A program made the position numbers and the translations under genes. A stretch of 64,000 nt of DNA, from NCBI GenBank assembly GCA_000181795.3, contig CM012953.1, forward strand, positions 17,812,378 through 17,876,377. The letters are read 5' to 3'. The stretch comes from Trichinella spiralis. Lineage: Eukaryota; Nematoda; Enoplea; Trichinellida; Trichinellidae. Positions 38,845-50,359 of this stretch are shown in pieces (within the stretch, counting starts at the first letter, position 1; every line of letters starts with the position of its first letter). Under the pieces are notes generated by a model. It searched no databases and was not told where the DNA came from. It saw only the letters and a program-made list of their open reading frames with translations.

Positions 38845-39877
38845 CGGATGAATTTTGAAGCTTAGACACACCCACACGCACGACAGTTCAATTTAGCGTA
38901 GCTAGGATTTATTTTCTTCACAGAAAGAAATTTCCAAAAACTTCAAAAGTCTTTATAAGCACCAAGCAATATGGCATACTGTATTATAAAAAGTTGTGCT
39001 TGAACTTTTTTCAACACAATTTTAACCAGTGTTAACAAAGGATAGAAAAAATGCTATTGACAAGTTTATTTAGTGTCAGAGTTCGTCGATCTTTGACTTT
39101 TAAAAAAAAGAAATTAAATAAAGACAGACAACACTTGCATACAAGAAGAGAAATTTCAAGGTTGCACTAAAGATCATGCCGTGACATACGCGTTCATTTT
39201 TATTCTTCTTCGTTTTTTTGAAGATGACTTATTATTTTATAAATTACTCCAAAAAATGAACTAATAATAACATAGCGTCATTCAAATATTGTTAATTTTC
39301 TTACTTTTTAAACATCGTTTGACAATATTACATATAATTGTTTTTTAAAAATACAATCATAAAAATATCCCAACGGATCATTAGAATCAATATTTAATTC
39401 CATGATTAGCTTGCTTTTAAAAATTCAAAATAACCGAACATACTATAATAAATTACAAATTAACTGTAGAAACAAAATAAAGAAAAGCAGGTGCAAAAAG
39501 AAAATTATTAATCTCTTTTTATTACAGTTTGACAAACATTACAAATACAAATGTCGATTGAAATTATGCTGCAAAATCATCAATCGCTTAGATAGCACTT
39601 CTCATGCGGAAACTTAGTTTATGTATTGTTCACAATTTGAAAAGAGAACAATATACCTGCATGTATAGTCATAGAACCGCTGAAATGAACCAGAACAAAA
39701 ATGATTCAAATACAAATTCATTCAACATTCACATATGCCCTTACAGCATTATTCTGTTAGCAGTAGATCTGTGTACGGCATCTCCGCTTGTAAGCAATTC
39801 AGCTTTCTCGACATCCGCAGAATTATGTGCGAAACTGGGTATTTCGTCTTTTTTGATGAATTCATTTTATCATTGTT

Positions 39878-40192
39878 GTGGCTTTGAATATCCTGTGGAG
39901 TACTATGAGCATGGAAAACGTCTTGCGGTATGCATCAGCCAACAATTCAACGCTCGCACTCGCCATCTCTCAATATAGGAAGGTTAACGATGAATTATTA
40001 GCGTTACCGAAAAGCGCGCGAAAGAAGCGCAGAAGGACAGAGAAAGCTTTCTTGCAGCTTTCATTACAGGAACTAACTGACACCTCCATCTTGTTTATGC
40101 GGGCGGACTTGGATATACATTGTTCTGATGTTCGCTTGCGATTTCACTCAAAATTAGCGGAAATGGATGAGTATCTTCTATCTGTGGGTTGA
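39878..40192 (+). other. Coiled-coil-like reading frame in the repeat, possible decayed gag
   Basis: Encodes ISQYRKVNDELLALPKSARK followed by a charged helical segment ending LAEMDEYLLSVG. The identical frame recurs at 51,553-51,867, and its 3' part recurs at about 34,560-34,690. It resembles the helical N-terminus of BEL/Pao gag in style only. No domain is diagnostic. Confidence 0.3.
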
Positions 40193-41761
40193 TGTAAGGA
40201 AGGTCTGGCCGTCGGGGGGTCCGAGATACGCACACCTGATCACCATCAAACGGATATCCTTCCTCAAAATTCAACAACGCTTCTACAACTTTCTGCAAAC
40301 GAGTCGTCTTCTTTGCAAGGCTGAATCGCAGAAACGCAATTTCGTGCATCGTGCAAATTGCCGCCGTTGTGTACGCTGCGTCTCAGATGACCAGAATGTA
40401 AACGACAAAACTGTTCGCCATCGAGTTTGGCGAAATCTGTCTGTATTCAGGCTAAAAGTCAAATCATTTTCATTCTGATAGGTCGTTGGTTTCAGCTACT
40501 TTCATTGATCTCTGATTGACTGAGAGACGTTTATTAAATGTTTAGAAGCTCGACACACATTGACCGAATCGAACCCCACAGCTTCGTTTCCTGCATCCTG
40601 GTACCATATCAGAAACTTTACATAGACTTCATGATTTTTAATTTATCTTCAATTTGTAGCGGTAGCTTGAGGAACATTTTTCATCAAGGTTCATACAAAA
40701 TATATCTCATTCTTGGACAGAAAGAGAACCGGCCAGCGAAGATGACTCATGAAAGCCCCGATTTTGGCTTCGCCTGCTTTTCCATTCTTGTTTGAATTTT
40801 CATGGCTTCCGTAAATTAGTGAAATCAATCTAAAAAAGAATTGAATTATTTTCATTTCATTTTCCAGGAATTTACTGTCGTGAAATGAAAAGAGAAAAAC
40901 ATTTAACAAAAAAACTGAAATTTTTACAGCCCATTTACAAAAAATCAAATCAAAATTATGTTAAACTATTTTACATTTATATTATAGGAAAGAATCCATA
41001 AAAGTTTTAAACAAGTTGGCCACAGCCACAAAGTAGAGAAACTCTCTAGTAAAGCTATTCAAAACAACAACAACAAGACAAATAACAATAATAAACTGCT
41101 GAAAATAAGAAAACAACTTACACAATAGTTGAGCATTTCAGAAAACTTTGACATATGGAGTGCTCTTCAAAAACACAAAAAAATCACAGATGAAAGCTTT
41201 TTACGCTTACACAACTTTTCTTTGGTAACATTTTTTGTTCGCTTAGTCCACGATATTTCTGTGGTATTAGCATTCGTGAAATATGTATTCATTGCATGCC
41301 AGTATAACCGTAACAGTACAAAACCTAAATAATACACATCGTAGGAAAACCAGCTACATAATGCTGCACATAAGTACACGTACATGCACATCTTTCTGAT
41401 CTTCAAGATCGAGATAAAGTACTGTAAACAACTGTATTCAATTTATAGATGAATAAAAAAATTAAAATTAAACACAGGGTGTAATTAAAATAATAAGCTT
41501 TTTTCCAAGGAACACTTAACACTGTTTAGTCTGCTTTTTAAGCGAACATTTTTGTTAGCAACAAAATTCCCGTCGCTTTCTCGCAAGAGAACTGCATATA
41601 TTTCAGACTGTAGAACTGGATTGTGGCTAACCAATCGCACTCGTTTTGTGTTCACAGACAATGGCTTGTCTGCAAAACTAAGTCTAATAACTGTACTATT
41701 TACTCAGTGTTCTGAACTCATCTGCTAAAATTCCACAACAATTGGCTGTTTGCAGATAAGA

Positions 41762-42090
41762 TGTACGGTGGTTCATCAGTAATTCGCTGATGACTTGTAT
41801 CATTTTATTAGTGTATATTTGTAATTTCAGATGACGAAAACATCGGATAAGCACTACCGTATACTTACTAATACCTGATGATCAATAGTAGCTGGTGGTG
41901 AAGTAACGAGTATTGGTTCATGGACCTCTGGTAACCAGTTTGCTAATCTTCTCTCTCAGTGATTTGGTTGTCATTGTCGTTGTTTGCCTCGTTCCTACTT
42001 TTTTGTAGTTTTCTGTACTATATTTACTATTCCATAAACAGTTATTTTACATATTACGTATCATTGTTGACACATAATGCCTAACTTGCT
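41762..42090 (+). mobile_element. LTR-like segment, family A, copy 1
   Basis: Starts tgtacggtgg and contains a short hairpin (41,774-41,792), a ctaccgta motif (about 41,863) and ctggtggtgaagtaa. Homologous to 53,444-53,780. Parts recur at 44,330-44,510, 55,705-55,910 and 56,075-56,130. The gag/protease remnant starts just after it, so it is probably the 5' LTR of a Ty3/gypsy element. Exact ends are uncertain. Confidence 0.55.
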
Positions 42091-42099
42091 CATCTACAT

Positions 42100-43018
42100 A
42101 AGTGTGCCCTGAATTTAATAGAAAGCCGCTGGAAGCAAAGGACGACAAATTACAAATGGGGGCCTGTCCTAGACCGACATACTGCCATGTTGGGAGACGA
42201 TGTGAACGACTACGAGGTACTGAAAGCACACCTGAAGAAGATGTTCATCCCTCTGAAATCAGAGATGTCACTTCACGCAGTTCTGTCCTAAAGAACTAGT
42301 CGACGCTTCTGCTATCAAAGTCCAAGAAGCAGGAGAGATCTGAATGACGGAACTGCAAATCGCTAATTGCTTTCAGGAAGAAACTAACTATCAGGCAGTA
42401 TTGATGGCCCTGCTGGAAAAAGAGATGACAACTATGGACGGAGCTCAGGGAATTGCGTTGAAAGACGTTTTAATCGAGGAAGCATCCTGCAGCACGGACT
42501 TCAGAAATAACTATTCCTATGACCGACGCATAGAGGAACTGACCGCAGCCTTGTATTGGCTCATCTTCTGACTGGACGATCGTCTACCCAATCGAGGTGA
42601 TAATTGTTCCTGATACCAACTGTGAAGAAACTGTCACCAGACTCTGACAGAGGACAGTTGTGAAGAAAGTGTGATTTAGCCCTCCCTGACAGAAGATATA
42701 TATCAGCGAAAGCACCCAGCCACGATTGAAGCCATATTAGAGAATCTGGAAGAATACAGTATGCCACCGTTGGGATACCGGACCACACGCAAACGTCCTC
42801 AGCCGTTGAGACTTCTGGAATGAAGCTCATGTAAGGCAGATGATCCATTAGCATTAGCGACCTACGTGGTCATTGGCGACACGCCGATTATACAGGGTAA
42901 GATACCGGGATTCTCCAGTCAATTTTTTGCTCGATTCAGAGGCTGCTATTTCAACCATATCCAAAGAGGTTTGGGACAAGTTAGACATCAGTGATCAGGA
43001 TGGCAAAGGACTAACTTA
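42100..43018 (+). pseudogene. Ty3/gypsy gag-protease remnant, copy A
   Basis: Broken frames; a gag-like helical part at 42,344-42,571 is absent from copy B. The 3' end reads LLDSEAAISTISKEVWDKLD, clearly a retroviral-type aspartic protease start, but the catalytic Asp-Ser/Thr-Gly triad has Glu in place of Gly. Multiple stops and frameshifts make it non-functional. Confidence 0.6.
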
Positions 43019-43109
43019 TTGATAATTTATGAAGATAGGCACGAAGGGGAAGCCCTGAGCGCGCGCAAAGCGGTTTCTGTCCCGGTGGTATTCAGTGCTT
43101 CGAAACACC

Positions 43110-43460
43110 GCTGGTGTATTGTATTGTATTGTTTTTTTTATTTTTTTATAGTAATTTCATTCTCTTACTTTCCTCAATCTGAGAACAGCAGAATTATTAT
43201 AAAACAGTCAAAAGGTTAGAAATAAAATTTGACAAATAGAATGAAATAAAAATTGACAAATCAAATGAAATAAAATTTAACAAATAAAATGAAATAAAAT
43301 TTAACAAATAAAATGAAATAAAATTTGACAAATATAATGAAATAATATTTGACAAATAAAATGCAAAGGAGTGACAACAAATGAAATTTACAGGCACGCG
43401 TCAGAGCAGCAACCAATGAAATTTTGTTGCAAAAAGTAGGCGAAGTCTGCGTGGAAATGA
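43110..43460 (+). repeat. Dispersed element with a 24-bp tandem repeat (copy 1)
   Basis: About five units of exactly 24 bp (atgaaa at 43,241, 43,265, 43,289, 43,313, 43,337), flanked by a TATTG run and by ggcacgcgtcagagcagcaac. The whole block is the inverse of 58,480-58,850 on this strand. Confidence 0.85.
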
Positions 43461-43785
43461 GTAGTAGACCTTGCTAATTATCTTCATCGGCATGCATAAG
43501 GGATAAATTTGTTTTTTATTTGCCTCCCATGCGTTCACTGCCATTGTTCTGCATTTATGCAGTTGCACACCAGCAGGGAGTCACCACCTGGTTCAGATTA
43601 CGACTTAATTTGAGAAAGCATGAGTAGAATGTTAAAAATTCCTGATCGGCCAGGCAATGCTAATGACGGAAGATGGGCATGCATATGTATTCTCTCTTTG
43701 TTTACATCCACAGTCATTTTTTTTGCTGTTCTCTTGTTTGGCTAGAAGAAGGTTTTCTGTTTGCGTTCTGTTTGGCTTTCTCATC

Positions 43786-43872
43786 ATGGCTGATGTATGT
43801 GAGCTACGTCTTGTGACAAATTGGTGCGATAGTATGCCCCTGGTGTATGAAGGCAGAGCTTATAAATTATAA
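43786..43872 (+). pseudogene. FLYWCH-type N-terminal fragment (MULE protein relic)
   Basis: The frame MADVCELRLVTNWCDSMPLV then YEGRAYKL resembles the start of a FLYWCH zinc-finger domain (compare LVHEGRVYNL at about 60,620). It stops at once and is followed by an AT-only tract, so only the domain start remains. Confidence 0.45.
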
Positions 43873-44329
43873 TATAAATTAAATTAAATTAAAATATAAA
43901 ATAAAATATATAAAAAATTAAAGCACCAGCGACAGGCGTGCGCTGGAGTAGTATCGAGGAGCCTTAATGTGCCTCATGCCAGAGCCGATTTAATGCCGCC
44001 TTCAATGTGGTGGTTTTGTATTATATTTTATTTGTTGCTTTTTTTCATTTTTCATCGTTTGTATTTGCTATTATTGATCATTCATATTTGTTTATTTTAC
44101 TTATTGTTGTTGTCATCTGTTATTTACTGTTGCTCATTATTAATCCTAATCTCTGTTATGTACTGTTGATATTGTTGTTGTTGAGCGTTGAAAAATAAAA
44201 AATTATTTTGCTTTATTTGTTGATATACTGCTTATCTCATTTGATTACACTTCACTTAGTTACCATAATAATGAACTAAAAAAATCTGATGAGAACTCTT
44301 TTTGTTTGAGCCTGACCATCCACATCTGC
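43873..44329. other. AT-rich spacer left of the Ty3/gypsy element
   Basis: No gene. An AT-only run at 43,868-43,922 is followed by low-complexity TTG/ATT DNA. Confidence 0.5.
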
Positions 44330-44510
44330 TACCGTAACCGTCGATTGGCGTGGTGGTGACGTAATGAGCACGTGCGAAGGCGAGAGAAAACGCGAGCGAA
44401 AACCTGATCTTGTGTGTGTTGTGTTGGCGTGTAACTGCTTTGTGCGATTCTTCTGAATAAATCTTAGTTTCCGTGTGCTGTTGTTCCTGAATTGTCGCTA
44501 GCGCTCCTAA
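44330..44510 (+). mobile_element. Probable 5' LTR of the Ty3/gypsy element
   Basis: Contains ctaccgta at 44,331 and tggtggtgacgtaa shared with the LTR-like segments at about 41,910 and 53,575, and an aataaa signal at about 44,456. The exact boundaries are not determined. Confidence 0.4.
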
Positions 44511-44598
44511 GCCTGAGAAGAGCCAGGACTCTGTTAGACTCCAGTTGAGAGTTGTCCGCGATTCGTCAACCTCCGTGGCAGAACGATGACAGAGTGTC

Positions 44599-44676
44599 CG
44601 GGAACATGGCCTGTGTTTTGGGTGTTGGCAAAAAGGACACCATGGAGGGAGCTGTCAGCAAACTTCTAATCGATGA
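44599..44676 (+). pseudogene. BEL/Pao-like gag zinc-knuckle fragment
   Basis: A short frame between stops encodes CFGCWQKGHHGGSC, a C-x2-C-x4-H-x4-C knuckle preceded by VREHGL, in the style of BEL/Pao gag. It lies between the gypsy LTR and gypsy gag, which has its own knuckle at 45,560-45,600. Confidence 0.45.
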
Positions 44677-44779
44677 ATTGTTGTTATTGCGAATAAATAT
44701 TGTATTCTTGTTCTGTGCTTTGAGTGCGAGAATGTTACTAACAAAGCGTGAATTAGGGAAAAGGGGTGGCAGGGCCAGT

Positions 44780-45757
44780 AGTAACCAGACGGACGATACA
44801 GACGCGGAGATGAACCCGCAGGTCAACACTGGCGCGTCGTCATTCAGTGATGACTGTGGTAGGAGTGGCTCGTTACAATCATGGCCTGTCTGGAAAATGA
44901 TGCTATCGGCGTACCGAGCTGACTACTATCGCCCGTCCCCTGCTTTTCGTCCGGAGATGGATTCCGTCGAATAGCTGGAGAGGCTGGAAGACTTCCTCTG
45001 CCTCAGCAGGGTTTCGCCTTCTGACCGCGGCATGGCTGCTCGCTATCTTCTTAGCGATTCAGTCCGCCGCGAGCTCTACCCGGCAGGACAAATAAGACAG
45101 GATTCCTTCGAAGAGTTCAGGAAGAGATTGCTGGACGCGTATGGCCCGTAAGAGTCGACAGGGCAGCTGATCGACGGTTCCACGCCCTACACCAACGCGA
45201 GGACCAAACCATCGAACAATACGCCCAGGAGGTGGCGGAAATTGGACGCAGAGCCGGGGTAACAGAACGTGATCTCGTGGCGCGTTTCGCCGGGGGAATA
45301 ACCTCAAAAGAGGCGTATCTGGCGATCCGGCTGCAGGAACCGGCGACCCTTACTGAAGCTCAGATACTGGTCAGTAAAGTCATGCGGGCTGAAAAAGATT
45401 TCCACCAGAGGCAGCAGACGCGCACCGGTAATCCAAAGCCGGAGAAAACCGAAGCGACCCCGACCATGGAAGACCTGATACGTGAGGTGAAGAAGATTTT
45501 TTTGAAGTTGGAAAAACAGGAGTCGACGGTCGCACGACCCGCCGCGAGAAGAGGCGGCTGTTTCAATTGCGGTGGTTTGGGTCACCTCTGACGCGACTGC
45601 CCACACGAAAGACGCCTAACCCAACGACCGCCGACGGGCGCACAGAGCGGAAGACCTGGAAACCGCAGGGCGTTGTCTATGGCCGGACTGCAAACGGGCG
45701 ACACGCCATGTGTAAAGGGTAAGCTGAGTGGGACAAGGGTTTCCTTACTGCTAGACT
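44780..45757 (+). pseudogene. Ty3/gypsy gag with CCHC knuckle
   Basis: Retrotransposon gag-type segment (AYRADYYRPSPAFRPEMDSV, then an LEDFL...FRKRLLDAYG core). It is followed in another frame by a helical part and CFNCGGLGHL, the first half of a CCHC knuckle. Breaks seen: TAG at 44,972, a frame change near 45,147, and TGA at 45,589 inside the knuckle. The protein ends at the protease start LLLDS, where an internal deletion begins. Base composition is much more GC-rich than the host genes nearby. Confidence 0.75.
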
Positions 45758-45773
45758 CCTTACTCCTTACGCT

Positions 45774-46312
45774 GTGACGCGCGTCGATGCCCAACCCATC
45801 CCGCAAATAGACGATACGCTGGATGCGTTGGCAGGGGCCAAGTGGTTCAGCACGCTCGATTTGGCGTCTGTCTACTGGCAAGTAGAAGTCGCTGAAAGAG
45901 ACCGGGAGAAAATGGCGTTTTCCACACCCCTGGGACTCTTCCAGTTCCGCGTCATGCCGTTCAGATTCTGCAACGCCCCGGCGACGTTTCAGCGTTTGAT
46001 GGAGAAAGCGCTGAGAGGGCTGACGTGGAAAACGTGCCTCGTCTATCTCGACGATATTATCGTCTTCGGGAAGACAGACGAGGAGCACCTGGAACGCTTG
46101 GAAGGGGTGCTGTTCCGCCTGCAGTCCGTAGGACTGAAGATCAAGCCGAAGAAGTGCCAACTGATGCGACAGAGCGTACACTACCTGGGCCACATTGTGA
46201 CGCAGCATGGGATTGGTACCGATCCAGAGTAGACGGTGGCGGTCCAGGAGTGGCCCACGCCTCGGTGCGTGAGAGAAGTCCGGCAGTTCCTGGGACTAGC
46301 ATCCTATTACGG
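45774..46312 (+). pseudogene. Ty3/gypsy reverse transcriptase (N-terminal part missing)
   Basis: Begins within the RT palm (KWFSTLDLASVYWQVEV) and carries the catalytic YLDDIIVF box at about 46,046-46,070, then LGHIV and FLGLASYY. Protease and the RT fingers are absent, with the join at about 45,757-45,775. TAG at 46,230 and a 1-nt frame loss near 46,312 break the frame. Confidence 0.85.
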
Positions 46313-46948
46313 CGGTTTGTCCGGAATTTCGCCGGCGTGGCAAATCCGTTTCACGCCCTGACAAAGAAAGGTGAGAAGTGGCGCTGGGGTCTGAAGGAGG
46401 AATAAGCGTTCGCTCGCCTGAAGGATGCGCTGGTGAGTCCCTCGATTCTGTGCCACCCAGACTTCGACCGCACTTTCCTGGTGGATGTGGATGCCAGCGA
46501 ATTCGCCATCGGGGCAGTGTTGTCGCAGCAAGGAGAGCAGGGCCCACCGCGGGTGGTCGCGTACGCCAGCCGCTAGCTCTCACGGGCGGAGCGGAGTTAC
46601 TGCGCGACGCGGAGAGAGATGCTGGCCCTAGTCTGGGCTACTCACCACTTCCGGCCATACTTGTATGGTAGGAAGTTCACAGCCCGGGCGGATCACAACT
46701 CCCTGAAGTGGTTGCGGAACTTTCCAGAGCCTGAGGGACAGGTTGCCCGCTGGCTGGAAAAATTGGCCGAGTTCGACTTTGAGGTGGTCCATCGTCCCGG
46801 GAAGAAACACCAGAACGCGGATGCGCTGTCCCGGCGTGCTTGCAGACAGTGCGGGTCCGGTGATGACTCCTCGAATGTCCACGTGGCGGCTATGGCGTTA
46901 GACTCAGCCAGCCTCGTCGAACGCTGACAGAAGGAAGACGCCGAGTGC
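46313..46948 (+). pseudogene. Ty3/gypsy RT connection and RNase H domain
   Basis: Motifs include FLVDVDASEFAIGAVLSQ (first catalytic Asp of RNase H), EMLALVWATHHFRPYLYG, ADHNSLKWL and HRPGKKHQNADALSR. Stops at 46,403 (TAA), 46,574 (TAG) and 46,925 (TGA) interrupt an otherwise well preserved frame. Confidence 0.85.
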
Positions 46949-48369
46949 ATGCAGGTACAGGAGTGGATCGAGAAGGAGACATGGCCAGAACTGGCTTCAG
47001 AGGGCAGTCTCCGGATGAAGAGTCTATGGAGCCAGCGCGGCAGGATAGTCCTAAAGGAGGGGACTGTATGTCGCACGTGGGAGATCCCCGACACAGGAGA
47101 CTCCAGGTTGTTGCCGGTCATTCCGAGGCGGAACATCCCAGAAATCCTGAAGACCATCCACAACCAACCAACGGGGGGCCATTTAGGCGTGGCAAAAACC
47201 CTGGTGAAAGTGCGCCAGCGTTACTACTGGCCCCAGCAGAGGGAGGACGTAGAAGATTGGTGTCGAGCGTGTCAGACGTGTGCCGCTCATGAGATCCCAA
47301 CTCAGAAATTGCAAGCCCCATGCAGCTGCAGCCGGTGAGCCACCCTTTCCAACGAGTGGCTATGGACCTTGTGGGACCCTAGGAGGAGACTCAGAATGGT
47401 AATCGCTACATCCTAGTGGTGTGCGACTACTTCTCCAAGTGGCCGGAGGCGTTCCCCCTGCCCAACGCTGAGGCGCGCACGGTGGCAACGGCTCTAGTGA
47501 ACGGCGTTTTCTGCCGCTACGGTGCGCCGGAGACACTGCACTCCGACCAGGGCCAGATCTTCGAGTCGGAGCTGGTGAAGGAGGTGTGCCAGCTGTTTGG
47601 CGTGACGAAAACCCAGGCCACCGCTTACCACCCGCAGTCAGACGGCTTGGTAGAACGGATGAACCGCACGCTGCTGGACATGCTAGCGAAGGCGTCCATC
47701 GACCATCCGGAAGATTGGGATGTCTACCTCGACCGGGCACTGCTGGCTTATCGGACCAGTGTTCACTGCACAGCCGGAGCCACTCCCAGTCGCGTTCTGT
47801 TCGGCAGAGAGCTCCGGCTGCCAGTGGACCTGATGTACGGAGTGCCGACGGATGCACAAGTGAGGTCCGCAGGAGAATACGTGCAGCACCTGCGCAGAGA
47901 TTTGGAGCGGGTGTACGAGGTGGTCCGAAAGAAAGCCGGCCAGGAACAACGACGCCAAAAGGCTTGGAAAGACCGGAAAGCCTACGGATCTGTCTACGAC
48001 CCTGGCGATCAGATGTGGAAGCACCTCCCCACAAAGACCAAACTTGGGGCGTACTCGGACGGTCCGTACCAAGTCCAGAGGAAGCTGGATTGGAAAACGT
48101 ACCGGGTGGAGAAGATGGGAGGTGGAAGGGAAGGGTTGGTGGTACACTTCGACCGACTCAAGCCGTACCACGACACTAGTCAAGGAGAAGGAGCCCAGGG
48201 GAGACAACGGGAGAGGAGAAAGACGCGGCGATCAGCCTGGCTCGAAGATTTCGTACAGACGCAGAAGGTGAGCACGAAACGTGATCGTCATGAGGGGGAG
48301 AGTGGTGCAGCGGACACGGAGCGAGCTAATGAGATTATTCCTGAAGAAAATGAAGAGGAAGAAAACTGA
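46949..48369 (+). pseudogene. Ty3/gypsy integrase
   Basis: The zinc-binding HHCC domain (GGHLGVAKT ... CRACQTC) precedes the catalytic core, with Asp in VVCDYFSKWPEAFPL, Asp in LHSDQGQIFES and Glu in DGLVERMNRTL. The C-terminal part has VYDPGDQMWKHLP and GPYQV. Breaks: a 1-nt change near 47,317 and TAG at 47,380. From 47,416 the frame runs open for 317 codons to TGA at 48,367. Confidence 0.88.
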
Positions 48370-48540
48370 AGCTACCGTATGAAGAATAAGACATGAAGAT
48401 CAGAGGCGGAGTACGGTAGTGGTTGTTTACATCAGTGTTGGCAAGTTTCTAGAGGTGTGTTCGTGGTTACATCGTCGTCGATCCTTGCTTCTGATTGCTT
48501 AATAAAGTATATACACATTGTTTATTGTTTTATTGTCGCA
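48370..48540 (+). mobile_element. LTR-like repeat 1 (family B)
   Basis: Begins just after the integrase stop with gctaccgtat. Holds an inverted repeat ctaccgta/tacggtag with a 32-nt spacer and an aataaag signal at 48,502. Repeated at 48,835-49,020. Probably the 3' LTR of the gypsy element, shared with the next copy. Confidence 0.6.
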
Positions 48541-48833
48541 ATGCCATCAGGAAAGCGCGAGATCGAAAGCAAGGGAAATGCGCCGGTCAATACCAGCCCA
48601 TCGCCAAATAGCGATGGACGCGCCAATAATCTGGTGGAAGATGCGGACGAGCCTGCTCGAGACAGCGGCCCGTTACAGCAAGAGACCTACAGTACTCTAT
48701 ACTTGAGGATCACGTTGCGTGACTATTGGCGCAATTTCGATCTCTGAGCCGGAAAGACTTTCCTTAGGCTTGTAACGGACACGGACTGAGCTAACAACAA
48801 TATTTGTCTAGACAACAAAGTGGAAGAAAGTTG
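48541..48833 (+). pseudogene. Deleted second gypsy copy: short gag start joined to 3' end
   Basis: An ATG frame (MPSGKREIESKGNAPVNTSP, 68 codons, stop at 48,747) looks like a gag N-terminus. About 20 nt later, 48,776-48,836 matches the last 60 nt of the upstream integrase (about 48,312-48,372). The middle of this copy is missing, leaving LTR - stub - LTR. Confidence 0.55.
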
Positions 48834-49020
48834 AAGCTACCGTAAATTGATATATACTTGAAGATCAAAGGATGATTACGGTAGTGCGTTGTGTGCAACA
48901 AGCGTGTTGTTGTTGTTGGTTTGGAAAGCTTGCGCTGACGTATCGTCGACGGTCCTTGTTCATAGTTGCTAATAAACACTATACTCTTTGCCTGTCTTTT
49001 GATGGTTATAATATCATCGA
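48834..49020 (+). mobile_element. LTR-like repeat 2 (family B)
   Basis: Repeats the layout of 48,370-48,540: the same ctaccgta/tacggtag arms (48,837-48,844 and 48,877-48,884), the same 32-nt spacer, a shared tgaagatca, gttgctaataaa, and a similar length. Confidence 0.6.
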
Positions 49021-49076
49021 GATAGCGCAAAGAGATCGAGATAGAAGATAGCAAATTTCAATGGTGACTTTACACA

Positions 49077-49990
49077 GTGTTGATCATTTTCTGCTTATTT
49101 AGTGTGAGCATCAAACCCAGGATTGCCATCTCAGCCAAGATAACCAACTTGTGCAGCTGCCTGAGCTGTCAGGCGCTGGGAATTATCACTCGCCCTTCTA
49201 GCAGCAACGCTGATTATGAACTGGCAACAGAGAAATATCGAAAAGAATTGGATCAAGCGGCTGAGGTCACTTGTCATCAGTTTAGAAGGTTGCTGCGTGT
49301 ACTACCTAAAAACTCAGGTCTACATGCTCATTACAAGTACCAGAGAAGAATCATCGATGCGCTGACAGAGCTGACAAGAATCCTCAGTAGTGATAGCTTT
49401 AGCTTCTGAAATTATAATTTCGTTCAGCGCATACCATCTCCTGAAACTTTTTATATGATTGATCAACTGTGATGAAATGATTCAGGCGGACGAGAAGGTA
49501 ACTGTTGATTTGTCGAATGACTTCAAAGGTGATAAAAGAACCTTAGTCTTCATTTCACCTGATAACAGATATACTCATGAAACCGTCGAGAAAGTATTGC
49601 CGGGTAGTTTACCCTGGCAGAAGATTGGAAGCATGGCATGCATTCCAATGGCTGTAAAAGATCAGGGCGCAGCGAGTGACGACACACATGGAAATGCACA
49701 ATGCTCTGAGCTATCAGCGAAGTCGTTGACCCACCACAACTTTTTCAAACACAAGAATATATGCGAGAAACTCAAACAAGCTGAAATGGACCCTATGAAC
49801 TCATGGCACATGACATGCCTAACGCAGGCGTACCTTCTTCTGGCACAACAATCCATACTCAGTGTCTTCATCAGATTCATTACTTCAAGCACATGGGCCT
49901 TTATGTGCAGGAAGGGCATGCCGGTGAACCAGTGGCTGTATAATAAAAATAAGAGTTGAAGTGAATTTAGGCAGGTCAACTCTTTGCATA
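49077..49990 (+). pseudogene. Retroelement-derived fragments, probably BEL/Pao
   Basis: Frame 49,077-49,409 contains a helical charged segment (ATEKYRKELDQAAEV). Frame 49,459-49,959 is protein-like (TLVFISPDNRYTHETVEKVL) but not assigned. The BEL/Pao assignment depends on the neighbouring 50,041-50,180 segment. Confidence 0.35.
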
Positions 49991-50040
49991 TGCTGAACTG
50001 GGGATCGGAAGGAATCAGCAGCAAATCCTGCAGAAGAAAC

Positions 50041-50230
50041 GATGAAAAAATTCTGGGAAGTAGAGCCGTTTCAGATTGCCTCAGAAGAAGACTTCTCTGT
50101 AAAAAACTGAGAAGCGTTGAAGAAGTTTCATTATGAACAGGCTTCTGATGACGTGAGATATGAAGTATGCGTACCTTCAGTGCCTGATCACCCAGACCAC
50201 CAGAACAAGCTACATGTAGTCAGAATACCA
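50041..50230 (+). pseudogene. BEL/Pao pol fragment (protease-RT linker)
   Basis: MKKFWEVEPFQIASEEDFSV, then a stop, then FHYEQASDDVRYEVCVP. This is the typical BEL/Pao linker pattern in which RRFWE is followed by an acidic part and YEV. Confidence 0.6.
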
Positions 50231-50359
50231 TCTCTCAGTGAATAAATGAAGCTTCACCCATTGTCAGCAACACATGCATGAGTATAAGAAGTGGTCAAAC
50301 ACTCTATCTTTGACAATGGCACCAGAATTTGCACAACACGTCCATGTGTGATACCTCAC

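Larger units (their letters stand above)
38685..43100 (+). repeat. Segmental duplication, copy A (direct)
   Basis: Matches 50,356-54,500 in the same orientation at an offset of 11,671-11,682. From the bZIP exon to about 41,760 the copies look about 98% identical by eye. From the LTR-like start at 41,762 to the right they differ much more, and copy B lacks about 0.3 kb present at about 42,270-42,570. The left breakpoint lies within the bZIP intron, 4 nt past the exon 1 donor. Nested inside is the sub-repeat 40,058-40,465, also found at 34,556. Confidence 0.9.

Noticed and set aside
43230-43370. CRISPR-like array
   Set aside because: Units are contiguous with no unique spacers, and the window is eukaryotic.
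47586-48179. Long alternative frames over the gypsy integrase
   Set aside because: Overlapping frames in GC-rich DNA are open by composition; the integrase frame carries all the motifs.
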